In this document: positions 25,718-33,478 of the stretch, piece after piece
Numbering within the stretch: position 1 is the first letter of the stretch
How the letters are laid out: each line of letters opens with the position of its first letter
NCBI GenBank assembly: GCA_000621905.1
Contig: JHXB01000001.1
Location: 186,001-250,000 of the forward strand
Source: Lachnospiraceae bacterium NC2004
GTDB taxonomy: Bacteria > Bacillota > Clostridia > Lachnospirales > Lachnospiraceae
Direction: 5' to 3'
Length of the DNA stretch: 64,000 nucleotides
Made by a program: the position numbers and the translations under genes
Notes under the pieces: generated by a model
Told to the model about the DNA's origin: nothing
What the model saw: the letters and a program-made list of their open reading frames with translations, nothing else
The model's database searches: none

Positions 25718-25783
25718 AAACCGAGGGGACGTATCTTGTGGTACCGTGCGTGCGCGGTACCACAAGATACGTCCCCTTGGTTT
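25718..25783. repeat. Long palindrome of a third repeat type (GGGGACGTATCTTGTGG)
   Basis: Arms of about 25 bp, GAGGGGACGTATCTTGTGG and CCACAAGATACGTCCCCTT, plus GTACC/GGTAC around a loop. Similar palindromes are known near REP-associated tyrosine transposases; no such gene is present here. Probably also ends the sigma operon transcript. Confidence 0.85.
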
Positions 25784-25837
25784 AAAGATATCTATGTGAT
25801 ATAATGTAAATGATTACATAAAGAGAGGAGAGTCATT

Positions 25838-26527
25838 ATGGCTGACAAGAACAAATATTATTATGAGAGACAACAATTTCATCCGGGAGATGTTGAGGTA
25901 TCCGCTTCAAAGTACAACATGATTATCGGAGCGGTTTTACTCTACGGGTTTATTGTAAATGCAATCATGGTTAGGATGATTGGAACTTCTTTTTTAGAGA
26001 CCGGAATCGGTGGACTTATAGGAGGGATTGTGGCTTATATCATTTGCTGTATAGTGGGGGCGAGACTTATTCATGGTTCCGATAAACCGGTGGTTAGTTT
26101 TATAGGATATAATCTGTATGTTATTCCTCTTGGGGTCATCATTTCCGGAGCGGTATCGATATACATGAAGACTTCACCGGGAGCGGTTACAAGAGCCTTT
26201 GTTTTGACGGCGATTATTACAGGAGTTATGATGGCGGTTGCTACATTTATCCCAGATACATTTTTGAGCATGGGTAAGACCTTGCTTGTGGCGCTCCTGG
26301 CGTGCATCATAGTTGATGTTATCGCGATACTTTTAGGACATAATCTTGTGGTTATAGATTACGCTGTAACGTTTATATTCAGCTTGTTTGTCGGGTATGA
26401 TTGGGCTCGTGCAAATGCTTGCGTGAAGACAGTTGATAATGCTATAGATTCCGCTGCTGAGCTCTACATTGACATTATTAACTTGTTCCTTAGGATACTT
26501 TCTATTATGGGACGTTCTAATGACTAA
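25838..26527 (+). CDS. Bax inhibitor-1/YccA-family membrane protein
   Basis: 229 residues with about seven membrane helices between residues 28 and 195. The end, YDWARANACVKTVDNAIDSAAELYIDIINLFLRIL, is typical of the BI-1/YccA (UPF0005) family, where a conserved Asp near the last helix takes part in a pH-sensitive calcium leak in relatives such as BsYetJ. Located in the cytoplasmic membrane. AGGAGAG precedes the ATG. Its stop codon TAA is part of a half copy of a family B repeat that also provides the ribosome-binding site of the next gene. Confidence 0.85.
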   Translation: MADKNKYYYERQQFHPGDVEVSASKYNMIIGAVLLYGFIVNAIMVRMIGTSFLETGIGGLIGGIVAYIICCIVGARLIHGSDKPVVSFIGYNLYVIPLGVIISGAVSIYMKTSPGAVTRAFVLTAIITGVMMAVATFIPDTFLSMGKTLLVALLACIIVDVIAILLGHNLVVIDYAVTFIFSLFVGYDWARANACVKTVDNAIDSAAELYIDIINLFLRILSIMGRSND

Positions 26528-26545
26528 TTTACCAGTGGGGACAGG
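26525..26545 (+). repeat. Half copy of repeat family B spanning a stop codon and an RBS
   Basis: TAATTTACCAGTGGGGACAGG matches one arm and the centre of family B. Its first three bases are the stop codon of the Bax-inhibitor gene and its GGGGACAGG lies four bases before the next ATG. Confidence 0.8.
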
Positions 26546-26549
26546 ATTA

Positions 26550-27698
26550 ATGAGAGTATTAATAGTTCCAATGGCTGCGATGGCAGAGACATCCGGGCCG
26601 TTTTCAAGGTGCAGATTAATTTCGCAGGGGTTAAAGGTAGCGGAAGTTGAGGTGGCTACTTGTGCGGCCAATGATGTTAATTACAAGGCTATAGATGGAA
26701 TCAAGAATTATGCTCTTGATGTCCCAATGCCTTTAGGGATGCCGAAGTTTATTGCATCTAAGACATTTCCTATTGCAACTAAGTTAGGTATTACATCAAG
26801 GAAGACGGTTAACAGTTTTGATCAGGTGCTGTTATTTACAGGTAACCTTGATTATAAGTATCTTAAAAAGAGTGTTAACTCAATTACAAATGCCATCAGA
26901 GAATATAAGCCGGATATTGTTTATTCGGAGTTTAATATTTCTGCGATTATTGCTGCTAAAAAAGAGAAAGTTAAACTATATTCTACTGTCAGTTACCCAA
27001 CTCAACATGAGTACGCGAATAATCCTAGGTTGAGTAAAGGTCTTAATAGAATTCTTGCGGAGCTTGATTTGCCGCAGGTTGAATCGGCACTCCAATTATT
27101 TGACTGGGCGGACAAATCGTTTTGTCTTAGTATTAATGAGTTAGAGAATATCAATAAACCTAATGTTTATTATTGTGGAACACTTAAACGCAAATCAGAA
27201 ATATTAGAGTCTTCAAATGCAACGCGTAACAAGATAGTTATCTATATGGGTAATGGTACCATTTCGGCAAATGATATATTTAAGATTTCTAAAGAAGCAT
27301 TTTCTGATTATGAGGTATATATCGCATCAGCTTCCTTAAAAGAAGGAGATTACGGTAATATCCATGTTGCTCCAAGATGGAATTTTGATGAACTGCTTAA
27401 TGAAGCTATAGTTTTTATTAATCATGGTGGTCAGAACAGTGTGGTTGACGGTCTAATTTATGGTGTTCCTCAGATTGTCATTCCGGGCAAAGTATTTGAA
27501 AGAAAGTTTAACGCTTCGCTTGTGGAAGACCATAACGCCGGTATCGTTGTAAGTTATAAGGATTGCAGCGCGCATGCGCTTCGGTCAGCATTTGACAAAA
27601 TTATAGGTTCAGATGACATGATTGCAAATGCTAAGAAGCTAGGCGATAAACTAACAGAACCGGGCGGAATTGATGTGATTATAAAAGAGTGTATATAA
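26550..27698 (+). CDS. MGT/UGT-like glycosyltransferase (GT1 type)
   Basis: 382 residues. The ATG at 26550 is chosen because a family GT1 protein begins just there (MRVLIVPMAAMAETSGPFSR) and GGGGACAGG precedes it; the longer frame from 26469 overlaps the gene upstream. The GT-B fold is seen in the N-terminal acceptor half and in the C-terminal donor half (KIVIYMGNGTIS, then NEAIVFINHGGQNSVVDGLIYGVPQIVIPG), which carries the His-Gly-Gly of UDP-sugar-binding motifs in MGT/YjiC-like enzymes. Probably glycosylates a small molecule or lipid; donor and acceptor cannot be named. The LUD gene follows after 13 bp. Confidence 0.83.
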   Translation: MRVLIVPMAAMAETSGPFSRCRLISQGLKVAEVEVATCAANDVNYKAIDGIKNYALDVPMPLGMPKFIASKTFPIATKLGITSRKTVNSFDQVLLFTGNLDYKYLKKSVNSITNAIREYKPDIVYSEFNISAIIAAKKEKVKLYSTVSYPTQHEYANNPRLSKGLNRILAELDLPQVESALQLFDWADKSFCLSINELENINKPNVYYCGTLKRKSEILESSNATRNKIVIYMGNGTISANDIFKISKEAFSDYEVYIASASLKEGDYGNIHVAPRWNFDELLNEAIVFINHGGQNSVVDGLIYGVPQIVIPGKVFERKFNASLVEDHNAGIVVSYKDCSAHALRSAFDKIIGSDDMIANAKKLGDKLTEPGGIDVIIKECI

Positions 27699-27711
27699 GG
27701 AGATTATGAAA

Positions 27712-28341
27712 ATGAATGAGAATATTTTTAAGAGAAATGAATTGTTGGCTGGCAAGGTTATTAAGGGATTAGAGTCTAGAAATATGACAGGATATTATGC
27801 GGCAAATAAAGACGAGGCTCGCAAATTGGCTCTTTCTATTATTGGTAAAGGGAGTTCTGTGACAATGGGAGGCGCAATGAGTGCGCATGAGATTGGGCTT
27901 GTAGAGGAACTTAAGAAAGGTGAGTACGATTTTATAGACCGCGATGCTATGGAAGACAAACGTGCTGCGATGTTGATGGCATATGATGCCGATGTGTTTT
28001 TGTCGAGTGCAAATGCAATCACTGAAGACGGAGTGATTGTAAATATAGACGGTAATTCTAACAGAGTTTCTGCTATAGCCCAGGGACCGAGGAAAGTATT
28101 GTTTATTGTTGGAATGAATAAGGTGTGTGATGATGTGGACGGAGCGTTGAAGCGTGCGAGAAACGTTGCGGCTCCAATTAATGCACAGCGTTTTAACATT
28201 TCTACACCGTGTACCAAGACAGGATCCTGCATGAACTGCAAATCTCCGGATACTATCTGCTGTCAGTTCTTAATTACAAGATTTTCAAGACATAAGGATA
28301 GAATTCACGTGATACTTGTAAATGATAATTTAGGGTTTTAA
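27712..28341 (+). CDS. LUD-domain protein (LutC/YkgG-like)
   Basis: 209 residues from the ATG at 27712, nine bases after GGAG; the ATG at 27706 is only three bases from it. The LUD (DUF162) domain covers most of the chain: GKGSSVTMGGAMSAHEIGL, YDADVFLSSANAITEDGVIVNIDGNSNRVSAIAQGP and VLFIVGMNKV. The C-terminal cysteines in STPCTKTGSCMNCKSPDTICC may bind a metal or an Fe-S cluster. LutC-type proteins take part in lactate oxidation complexes, but LutA and LutB are absent here, and stand-alone LUD proteins of this type are uncharacterised. Likely co-transcribed with the glycosyltransferase. Confidence 0.87.
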   Translation: MNENIFKRNELLAGKVIKGLESRNMTGYYAANKDEARKLALSIIGKGSSVTMGGAMSAHEIGLVEELKKGEYDFIDRDAMEDKRAAMLMAYDADVFLSSANAITEDGVIVNIDGNSNRVSAIAQGPRKVLFIVGMNKVCDDVDGALKRARNVAAPINAQRFNISTPCTKTGSCMNCKSPDTICCQFLITRFSRHKDRIHVILVNDNLGF

Positions 28342-28440
28342 TTTGTGATAAAGGAGTATAAGTGATAAATGGAATTCTGTATTGTCGCAATTGAAGGTAA
28401 TCAAATCGAGATAACAGTGTGATTTTTAAATTGGAAATCT

Positions 28441-28485
28441 CTGCTAACTTACCAGTGGGGACAGGCCCCACTGGTAAGTTAGCAG
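28441..28485. repeat. Palindromic repeat, family B, copy 4 (full length)
   Basis: CTGCTAACTTACCAGTGGGG and CCCCACTGGTAAGTTAGCAG inverted around ACAGG: 45 bp, the longest perfect single copy here. Confidence 0.92.
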
Positions 28486-28500
28486 AGTTAGGTAGACTAA

Positions 28501-28555
28501 TTTGTCATTCTGAGCGCAAGCGAAGAATCTTTATCCCGAACGGAGTGAGGGATAA
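28501..28555. repeat. Dispersed repeat, family A, copy 3
   Basis: TGTCATTCTGAGCGCAAGCG followed by AAGAATCTTTATCCC and GGGATAAC; a diverged right half. Confidence 0.7.
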
Positions 28556-28592
28556 CTAAATAAAAATGTTATAGAAAAGGAAGGTATATAGT

Positions 28593-28907
28593 ATGGGATT
28601 ATTTGACACCCCTGAAGTAACAATAAAGGTATTATGGTAGTGAGATGTAATGATAATGGATTACTATTTTATGATATTATAAACATAAAAAAGGAAGTTA
28701 GCACCCCGCCGAAATCATAGAATGACCCTACGGTTAAAAACCAGCTTCTTTCACATGTAATAACATACTATAGAGATGTGATTGTCAAGGTAGGTTTATT
28801 ATTATGCTGGAAATAAGGTTATATAGCAATTGATTTCACTGTATGAGGACGAGTTAAAGTGTGATCCTTATGAGTTGTGGGGAACGCATGATTGAAGATT
28901 GTTGGAA
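28593..28907 (+). pseudogene. Decayed coding remnants, no intact gene
   Basis: The 670 bases between the LUD gene and mntA hold no intact ORF. After two repeats, GGAAGG and an ATG at 28593 open a 15-codon frame (MGLFDTPEVTIKVLW) that stops. Further on, plus-strand frames read protein-like but are broken by stops: NDPTVKNQLLSHVITYY (near 28715-28770) and LYEDELKCDPYELWGTHD ending at TGA near 28896. They look like fragments of one or more inactivated genes; the family was not recognised. The segment 28690-28745 is locally G+C-richer and could alternatively be part of a structured RNA. Confidence 0.35.
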
Positions 28908-29012
28908 TGATTCATAATCTTGAATCTTATGTGCTTTATCAATGGAAATGTGGTATAATTGAGAAAAGAGGTACTTTAAATTTAGTATTGCTTCGAAAAG
29001 AAGGTGAGAGAT

Positions 29013-29312
29013 ATGGAAAAGATGATGTCTTTTGATGAAATTGTATATATAGTAAAACCAATAGCAGACAGATACAAAATAAAAGAGATATATTTATTTG
29101 GCTCTTATGCTAGAAAAGAAGCAACAGAAGATAGTGATTTAGATTTTCTTGTATATGGTGGAGATGATTTTAAACTTACTCGTATACTTTCGTTTGCTGA
29201 GGAACTTAGAGAGGCATTTAACAAAGATGTTGATGTTTTTGAAATACGAGAGGTAAATAAGGATAGTGATTTCTATAATACTGTTATGAGAGAGAAGGTT
29301 TTGGTAGCATGA
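29013..29312 (+). CDS. mntA: MntA-type antitoxin nucleotidyltransferase
   Basis: 99 residues. AAGGTGAG precedes the ATG at 29013; the longer GTG start overlaps it. The minimal nucleotidyltransferase motif GSYARKEATEDSDLDFLV (GSX10DXD) is intact, with a third acidic residue likely in KDVDVFEI. In characterised HepT/MntA (type VII toxin-antitoxin) pairs the MntA enzyme AMPylates a Tyr of HepT and silences it. The ATGA overlap with the next gene gives tight coupling. It lies in a patch of decayed genes, usual for mobile defence or stability modules. Confidence 0.88.
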   Translation: MEKMMSFDEIVYIVKPIADRYKIKEIYLFGSYARKEATEDSDLDFLVYGGDDFKLTRILSFAEELREAFNKDVDVFEIREVNKDSDFYNTVMREKVLVA

Positions 29313-29647
29313 AGTATTCTGATGAGCAAAGAGTAAAAAAAATACTTGAAAATGCCAGTAAGCTATATGAGTATATCAAAGAAAGTAATGTAACAAAAGA
29401 AGCTCTTCTTAATGATTATTCTCTTCAATGGCTTGTTACTACACCACTATATAATATTGGAGAGCATGCATATAATATTTCTGAGGAATTTAAGAGTGCA
29501 CATCCGGAAATTGAATGGAGAATGATTTCGGGCCTAAGGCATAGACTTGTCCATGATTATGATGGCATTAATTGGGAGATGATTGCGGATGTTGTTTTTG
29601 ATGAGATACCTGAGTTGATTGATAAAATAGCCAAGATTAATACATGA
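29309..29647 (+). CDS. hepT: HepT-type HEPN toxin
   Basis: 112 residues, starting inside the last codons of mntA. All-helical HEPN (DUF86) protein. The catalytic and target motif is GLRHRLVHDYDGI: R, four residues, H, one residue, Y (RX4HXY), in which the Arg and His form the ribonuclease site and the Tyr is AMPylated by MntA in studied homologues. It probably cuts RNA when released from MntA. No other toxin-antitoxin component is nearby. Confidence 0.88.
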   Translation: MKYSDEQRVKKILENASKLYEYIKESNVTKEALLNDYSLQWLVTTPLYNIGEHAYNISEEFKSAHPEIEWRMISGLRHRLVHDYDGINWEMIADVVFDEIPELIDKIAKINT

Positions 29648-29659
29648 GCAAAAAAGATC

Positions 29660-29748
29660 TTACCTTCTTATATATCTGAATTGATAGCAGCATTTTTATA
29701 ATGCATAAATGTGTTTAATTAGATATTACAGGAGGTATTTTTTTAATA
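29660..29748 (+). pseudogene. Remnant leader of an Rpn-type element
   Basis: TACCTTCTT, then GCATTTTTATAATGC, TTTAATTAGAT and AGGAGG followed by a T-run closely match the leader of the Rpn-type gene at 31455-31545, but the coding part is missing after TTTTTTTAATAG. This is a truncated second copy of that element's 5' end. Confidence 0.6.
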
Positions 29749-29859
29749 GATTTATTGTGTGATTGATGGGGAAAGTCCCCAATAATCAGTTAGGTTCTTT
29801 TCTTGGATAGAGGAACTGTAGAATAAAGCGCGCATGAATAGGTCGGAAAGGAACCCCAC

Positions 29860-30594
29860 ATGGCTGAATATAAGTATTTTGCAAAAGTATATGATAGAAT
29901 GATGGACAACATACCATACGAGGATTGGAAGCAGTATTTGATGCAACTTTTCTTTGCGTATGATGTGCCGCCGTGCGCTAAGATAACGGAACTTGGCTGT
30001 GGAACCGGTGTTATGACAAGACTTTTAAGCGATGAAGGTTTTGCTATGACGGGTGTTGACATTTCAGAAGAGATGCTTAATGTTGCGCGTTGTAACAGTG
30101 GTTCAGACATAACATACATTAATTCTGACATGCGAAGCTTTGAAGTTGATGAGAAGCAAGACGCGATAATCAGCATTTGCGATAGTATGAATTATCTTTT
30201 GACAAATGATGACTTATATAGAACGATGGTTGCAGCACATTCTAATCTTAAAGGAAACGGTGTATTTATATTTGACCTTAAAACAGAATACTTCTTTAGG
30301 AGTAAGTTGGATGGTAAGTCATTCACTGAGGATATGGGCGATTTCTCGTATGTATGGAAGAACTATTATGATAGTGCTAGACACGTGCATCAATATCGAC
30401 TACTGTTTACCTACGAAGAAGATGGCAAGTTAGTTAAAGAAAAAGAGGTCCACAGACAGCGAGTTTATACGGCGTCAGATTTAAAGGCGGCAGCGAGTAA
30501 GGCAGGTTTTTCGCATATCAGAGGGTACGATGCGTTAACATTTGACAAACCTCATAAACGAAGTGACAGGATTTATATCGTACTTGTCAAATGA
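29860..30594 (+). CDS. Class I SAM-dependent methyltransferase
   Basis: 244 residues. The Rossmann fold is shown by motif I, ITELGCGTGVMTRLL, followed by MTGVDISEEML (acidic ribose-binding position), motif II near DMRSFEVDEKQDAIISICDSMNYLL and motif III. The second half is beta-rich (YVWKNYYDSARHVHQYRLLF), as in small-molecule methyltransferases of the methyltransf_25 type. Cytosolic; substrate unknown. AAGGAA is a weak ribosome-binding site. The acetyltransferase gene follows within 36 bp and is likely co-transcribed. Confidence 0.87.
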   Translation: MAEYKYFAKVYDRMMDNIPYEDWKQYLMQLFFAYDVPPCAKITELGCGTGVMTRLLSDEGFAMTGVDISEEMLNVARCNSGSDITYINSDMRSFEVDEKQDAIISICDSMNYLLTNDDLYRTMVAAHSNLKGNGVFIFDLKTEYFFRSKLDGKSFTEDMGDFSYVWKNYYDSARHVHQYRLLFTYEEDGKLVKEKEVHRQRVYTASDLKAAASKAGFSHIRGYDALTFDKPHKRSDRIYIVLVK

Positions 30595-30629
30595 CACAGA
30601 GAAATTATTTAGACGAAAGGAGACCAATT

Positions 30630-31241
30630 ATGAAATCGGAAAAAGAGATAATGTTATCGGGGCAGTTATATGACCCGAGCGATAAAGAATTAGTTGCGTT
30701 AAGAGAGAAGGCTCACAGGCTCTCGCTTGAGTATAATATGACTCTTGAAACGGATGGCGAAAAAAGGTACAGCATTTTAAAGAAATTGGTGCCTGATTTG
30801 GGTGAGGATGCTTATCTTCAGGGCCCAATTCAGATTGATTACGGCTGTTTTACGAGCATCGGAGACAGGTCATATGCTAATTTCAATCTTGTTATACTTG
30901 ACACCTGCCGCGTGACAATAGGTAATGATGTATATATGGGACCTAATGTGTCTTTATTAACTGCGATGCATCCTCTAAGATGGCAGGAAAGAAACACATA
31001 TAGGAAAGATGACGGGGGCCTAACCGACAGGGAATATGGCAAGCCAATCACAATAGAGGATAATTGTTGGATTGGTGGAAATGTTACAGTTGTTGGAGGG
31101 GTGACAATCGGAGAAGGAAGCGTTATCGGGGCAGGCAGCGTTGTGACCAAGGATATTCCGCCAAATAGCGTCGCTGTGGGCAATCCTTGCAAGGTTATAA
31201 GACAGATTACAGAGAAAGATAGTATCGAGAATGTATTTTAA
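30630..31241 (+). CDS. Sugar O-acetyltransferase (maltose/galactoside type)
   Basis: 203 residues, typical length. The ATG at 30630 has AAGGAG upstream and gives the family N-terminus MLSGQLYDPSDKEL (Mac domain). The rest is a left-handed parallel beta-helix of hexapeptide repeats (VTIGNDVYMGPNVSLLT, GNVTVVGGVTIGEGSVIGAGSVV), with the catalytic His in TAMHPLRW. It transfers acetyl from acetyl-CoA to a sugar hydroxyl, as LacA and Maa do. Acts in the cytosol as a trimer in relatives. The exact sugar is unknown. A proC fragment begins 13 bp downstream. Confidence 0.9.
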   Translation: MKSEKEIMLSGQLYDPSDKELVALREKAHRLSLEYNMTLETDGEKRYSILKKLVPDLGEDAYLQGPIQIDYGCFTSIGDRSYANFNLVILDTCRVTIGNDVYMGPNVSLLTAMHPLRWQERNTYRKDDGGLTDREYGKPITIEDNCWIGGNVTVVGGVTIGEGSVIGAGSVVTKDIPPNSVAVGNPCKVIRQITEKDSIENVF

Positions 31242-31254
31242 GGAGATTATGCAA

Positions 31255-31455
31255 ATGAAGATTGGAATAATTGGTTATGGTAGTATGGGGAAAATGTTAC
31301 TTTGGAAGTTTTCAGAATCAGGATTATATGATAAAGGTGTTTTAACAACCACCGGTTGTCAATTCGACCTTTTGGACACAAACTTTTCACAAAAAACAAC
31401 CAGCAGGTTTTTGACAAGCATAAAAAACGGGTATAGAATAAATTATAGGGATTGA
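31255..31455 (+). pseudogene. Truncated proC (pyrroline-5-carboxylate reductase) fragment
   Basis: AAGGAG and the ATG at 31255 open a frame MKIGIIGYGSMGKMLLWKFS, the Rossmann start of ProC-type NAD(P)-dependent reductases. After about 30 residues the similarity ends abruptly near 31345, and the frame runs into unrelated DNA and stops at 31455. That DNA has small inverted repeats (ACAACC/GGTTGT) and a good promoter, TTGACA-17-TAGAAT (31412-31440), perhaps for the next gene. Most likely the rest of the gene was lost in a rearrangement or insertion. Whether the 67-residue product is made is unknown. Confidence 0.65.
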
Positions 31456-31543
31456 GTTGATATACCTTCTTTAGTATTTGAATACATAACAGCATTTTTA
31501 TAATGCTAAATTATGTTTAATCAAATGCTAAAGGAGGTTTTTT

Positions 31544-32401
31544 ATGATTAACAGAAATGAAAATGATGCACTACCGTATACTTTAAAGAACAATTACATG
31601 TTCTTGGCACTTATGAATTCGGATGAGAATTCGCTGAAACTACTGATATCTGCAACTCTCGGTATTAAATATAACGAGATTAAGTCTGTGGAAATCAACA
31701 ATCCTATTGAGATTGGTAAGGCTGTTGAGGATAAGACATTTATTCTTGATGTAAATGTTACTCTTAATAATGATACACTCTTAGATATTGAATTACAGAT
31801 TCGAGATTATCATAATTGGCCGGAACGCTCGTTGTCTTATATGTGTAGAAGTTACGATACTTTGAGTCGCGGTCAAGATTATATTGATTCCAAAACAGTA
31901 ATAAACATTAGTATACTTGATTATACTTTGTTTCCTGAGTATCCAGAATTCTATTCGGAGTATATGCTGCTTAATACCAATAATCATAATGTTTATACTA
32001 GAAAATTCAGGCTATATGTGTTAGACTTAACAAAAGAAGAACTTGCTACCGAGGATGATATATCATCTGGAAGAACTATATGGACAAAGTTATTTAAAGC
32101 GACGAAATGGGGCGATCTTATGAAGATTATGTCAGAATGTGAGGAGTACACGTCTGTGGTTGAGTCAGTAGATACGTTATCTAAGAATAACGATGTACTA
32201 TATCAGTGCAGAACTCTGGCTGATGAGAAGGCAGACTTCAGATATTTTGTTAAATGGGCTAATAATGAGATAGATAAGCTTAATGCAGATAATGATAAAC
32301 TTAATGAAGAAAAGGAGAGACTTAACGCTGAAATGCAAGAGAAAGACGCAGAGATTGCAGCATTGAAGGAACAGCTTAAGCTTATCGAAAGCCATAGTTA
32401 A
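31544..32401 (+). CDS. Rpn/PD-(D/E)XK-family putative transposase nuclease
   Basis: 285 residues. The PD-(D/E)XK core is DKTFILDVNVTLNNDTLLDIELQI, with the Asp and the Glu-x-Gln pair in the usual spacing. The N-terminus PYTLKNNYMFLALMNSDENSLKLLISATL is typical of the PDDEXK_2 family related to the recombination-promoting nucleases RpnA-E. The C-terminus is a coiled coil (NNEIDKLNADNDKLNEEKERL). These genes spread widely in Clostridia; the biological role is not settled. Strong AAGGAGG site. A partial copy of its leader lies at 29660-29748, evidence of past duplication or movement in this patch. Confidence 0.85.
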   Translation: MINRNENDALPYTLKNNYMFLALMNSDENSLKLLISATLGIKYNEIKSVEINNPIEIGKAVEDKTFILDVNVTLNNDTLLDIELQIRDYHNWPERSLSYMCRSYDTLSRGQDYIDSKTVINISILDYTLFPEYPEFYSEYMLLNTNNHNVYTRKFRLYVLDLTKEELATEDDISSGRTIWTKLFKATKWGDLMKIMSECEEYTSVVESVDTLSKNNDVLYQCRTLADEKADFRYFVKWANNEIDKLNADNDKLNEEKERLNAEMQEKDAEIAALKEQLKLIESHS

Positions 32402-32488
32402 TAATAAGTAGTGTACAGAGATTGCCAATACCACTGGTACTAAATTGTAGGATTTAGTTATCGGTGGTATTTATAGTTAATATCAACT

Positions 32489-32638
32489 TCACCTCTTATA
32501 GAGTTTCTTCCAAAAATCAATAATCTTGCGATAGTCATTAACCATTCTGTCGACATCTATATTGCCCTCCTGGAGCATTCGATATAGATATCCCTCTGAA
32601 GCAAGATACATATCCTGATACATTAGATCAAGGTCTAA
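32489..32638 (-). pseudogene. C-terminal fragment of a TetR-type regulator
   Basis: A minus-strand frame of 49 codons with no start, LDLDLMYQDMYLASEGYLYR and then NDYRKIIDFWKKLYKR before TGA, reads like the end of a TetR-family ligand domain. A stop codon lies directly upstream, and the DNA-binding part is missing. It follows the ABC transporter genes, whose promoter still carries a TetR-like palindrome, so it may be what remains of their regulator. Confidence 0.6.
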
Positions 32639-32660
32639 TTACTATTTTATAAATGTTGTT

Positions 32661-33449
32661 TTACGCTGATATGTCTTTCTTGGAGTACTTAACATAAGCG
32701 AGGATGATTCCAACAATCATAAAAATCATACCAGGAATAAGATACTCTACACTAATCTCCTGATTGTTGATTATATCGGAACTCTCAGTATATCCAAATG
32801 CACTGATATACTTCAAAAATTTAGCGTCATCAGATATATTGGCAACAATGTTTAGAAGGTACATTAATCCGGCGATTCCTATACCTACACCTATTCCGGC
32901 TTTTTTGACAAATGCAGATATTCCGAAGCAGATTCCTGCAATTTCAAACTGCATAAGAAGGTAGGCGGTGTGGAAGAGCATAAGTTCCTTTAAGAATAAC
33001 TCCTCGTCAATAATCAGAATAGATGCAACTGAACACGCCAAAACAACAATGTTAAGTATAATAATAATTGCGTAAGTGCTAAGTAACTTTTCTGTAATTA
33101 CTTTGGTTCTTGAGACCGGATGAGTCAGGAGAAATTCTGCTGTGCGCTCCTTTTCTTCCTTCATAAGCGCAGAAATACCGATGATTGCTGCAAAGAAAGC
33201 ACCGCCGATTCCAAGCATATTACCGCCTTCAACAGCGTAAAACCCAACTAAAGTTCCAAAATTAAGCTGATCCATACCAAAAGCTGAAGTGAAACTTCCC
33301 ATGGAAGAAAACATTTCATTTACGCCGTCCATTTGTGATTCCATGTCCGGATACATCATAACGCACGCGGCGACTAAAAGCCCGATTGTCAGACTCCAAA
33401 TAGTTATAGATAATCTTTGTGATTTAATTTCTTGTTTGAATATAGTCAT
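32661..33449 (-). CDS. ABC-2 type exporter permease
   Basis: 262 residues with six predicted membrane helices (about 17-35, 65-90, 110-135, 145-170, 175-200, 225-255). The segment SALMKEEKERTAEFLLTHPVSRTKVITEKLLSTYAI is typical of the ABC-2 family coupling region. It pairs with the ATPase gene 29 bp upstream to form an exporter. The substrate is unknown; such two-gene systems often export antibiotics or peptides or act in resistance. Ends near a TetR fragment. Confidence 0.88.
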   Translation of the reverse strand: MTIFKQEIKSQRLSITIWSLTIGLLVAACVMMYPDMESQMDGVNEMFSSMGSFTSAFGMDQLNFGTLVGFYAVEGGNMLGIGGAFFAAIIGISALMKEEKERTAEFLLTHPVSRTKVITEKLLSTYAIIIILNIVVLACSVASILIIDEELFLKELMLFHTAYLLMQFEIAGICFGISAFVKKAGIGVGIGIAGLMYLLNIVANISDDAKFLKYISAFGYTESSDIINNQEISVEYLIPGMIFMIVGIILAYVKYSKKDISA

Positions 33450-33478
33450 AATTATTACCTCTTATCTACAAATATTAT

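Noticed and set aside
26469-26549. Longer N-terminus for the glycosyltransferase
   Set aside because: It would overlap the Bax-inhibitor gene by 59 bases and adds residues not seen in GT1 proteins; the ATG at 26550 matches the family start.
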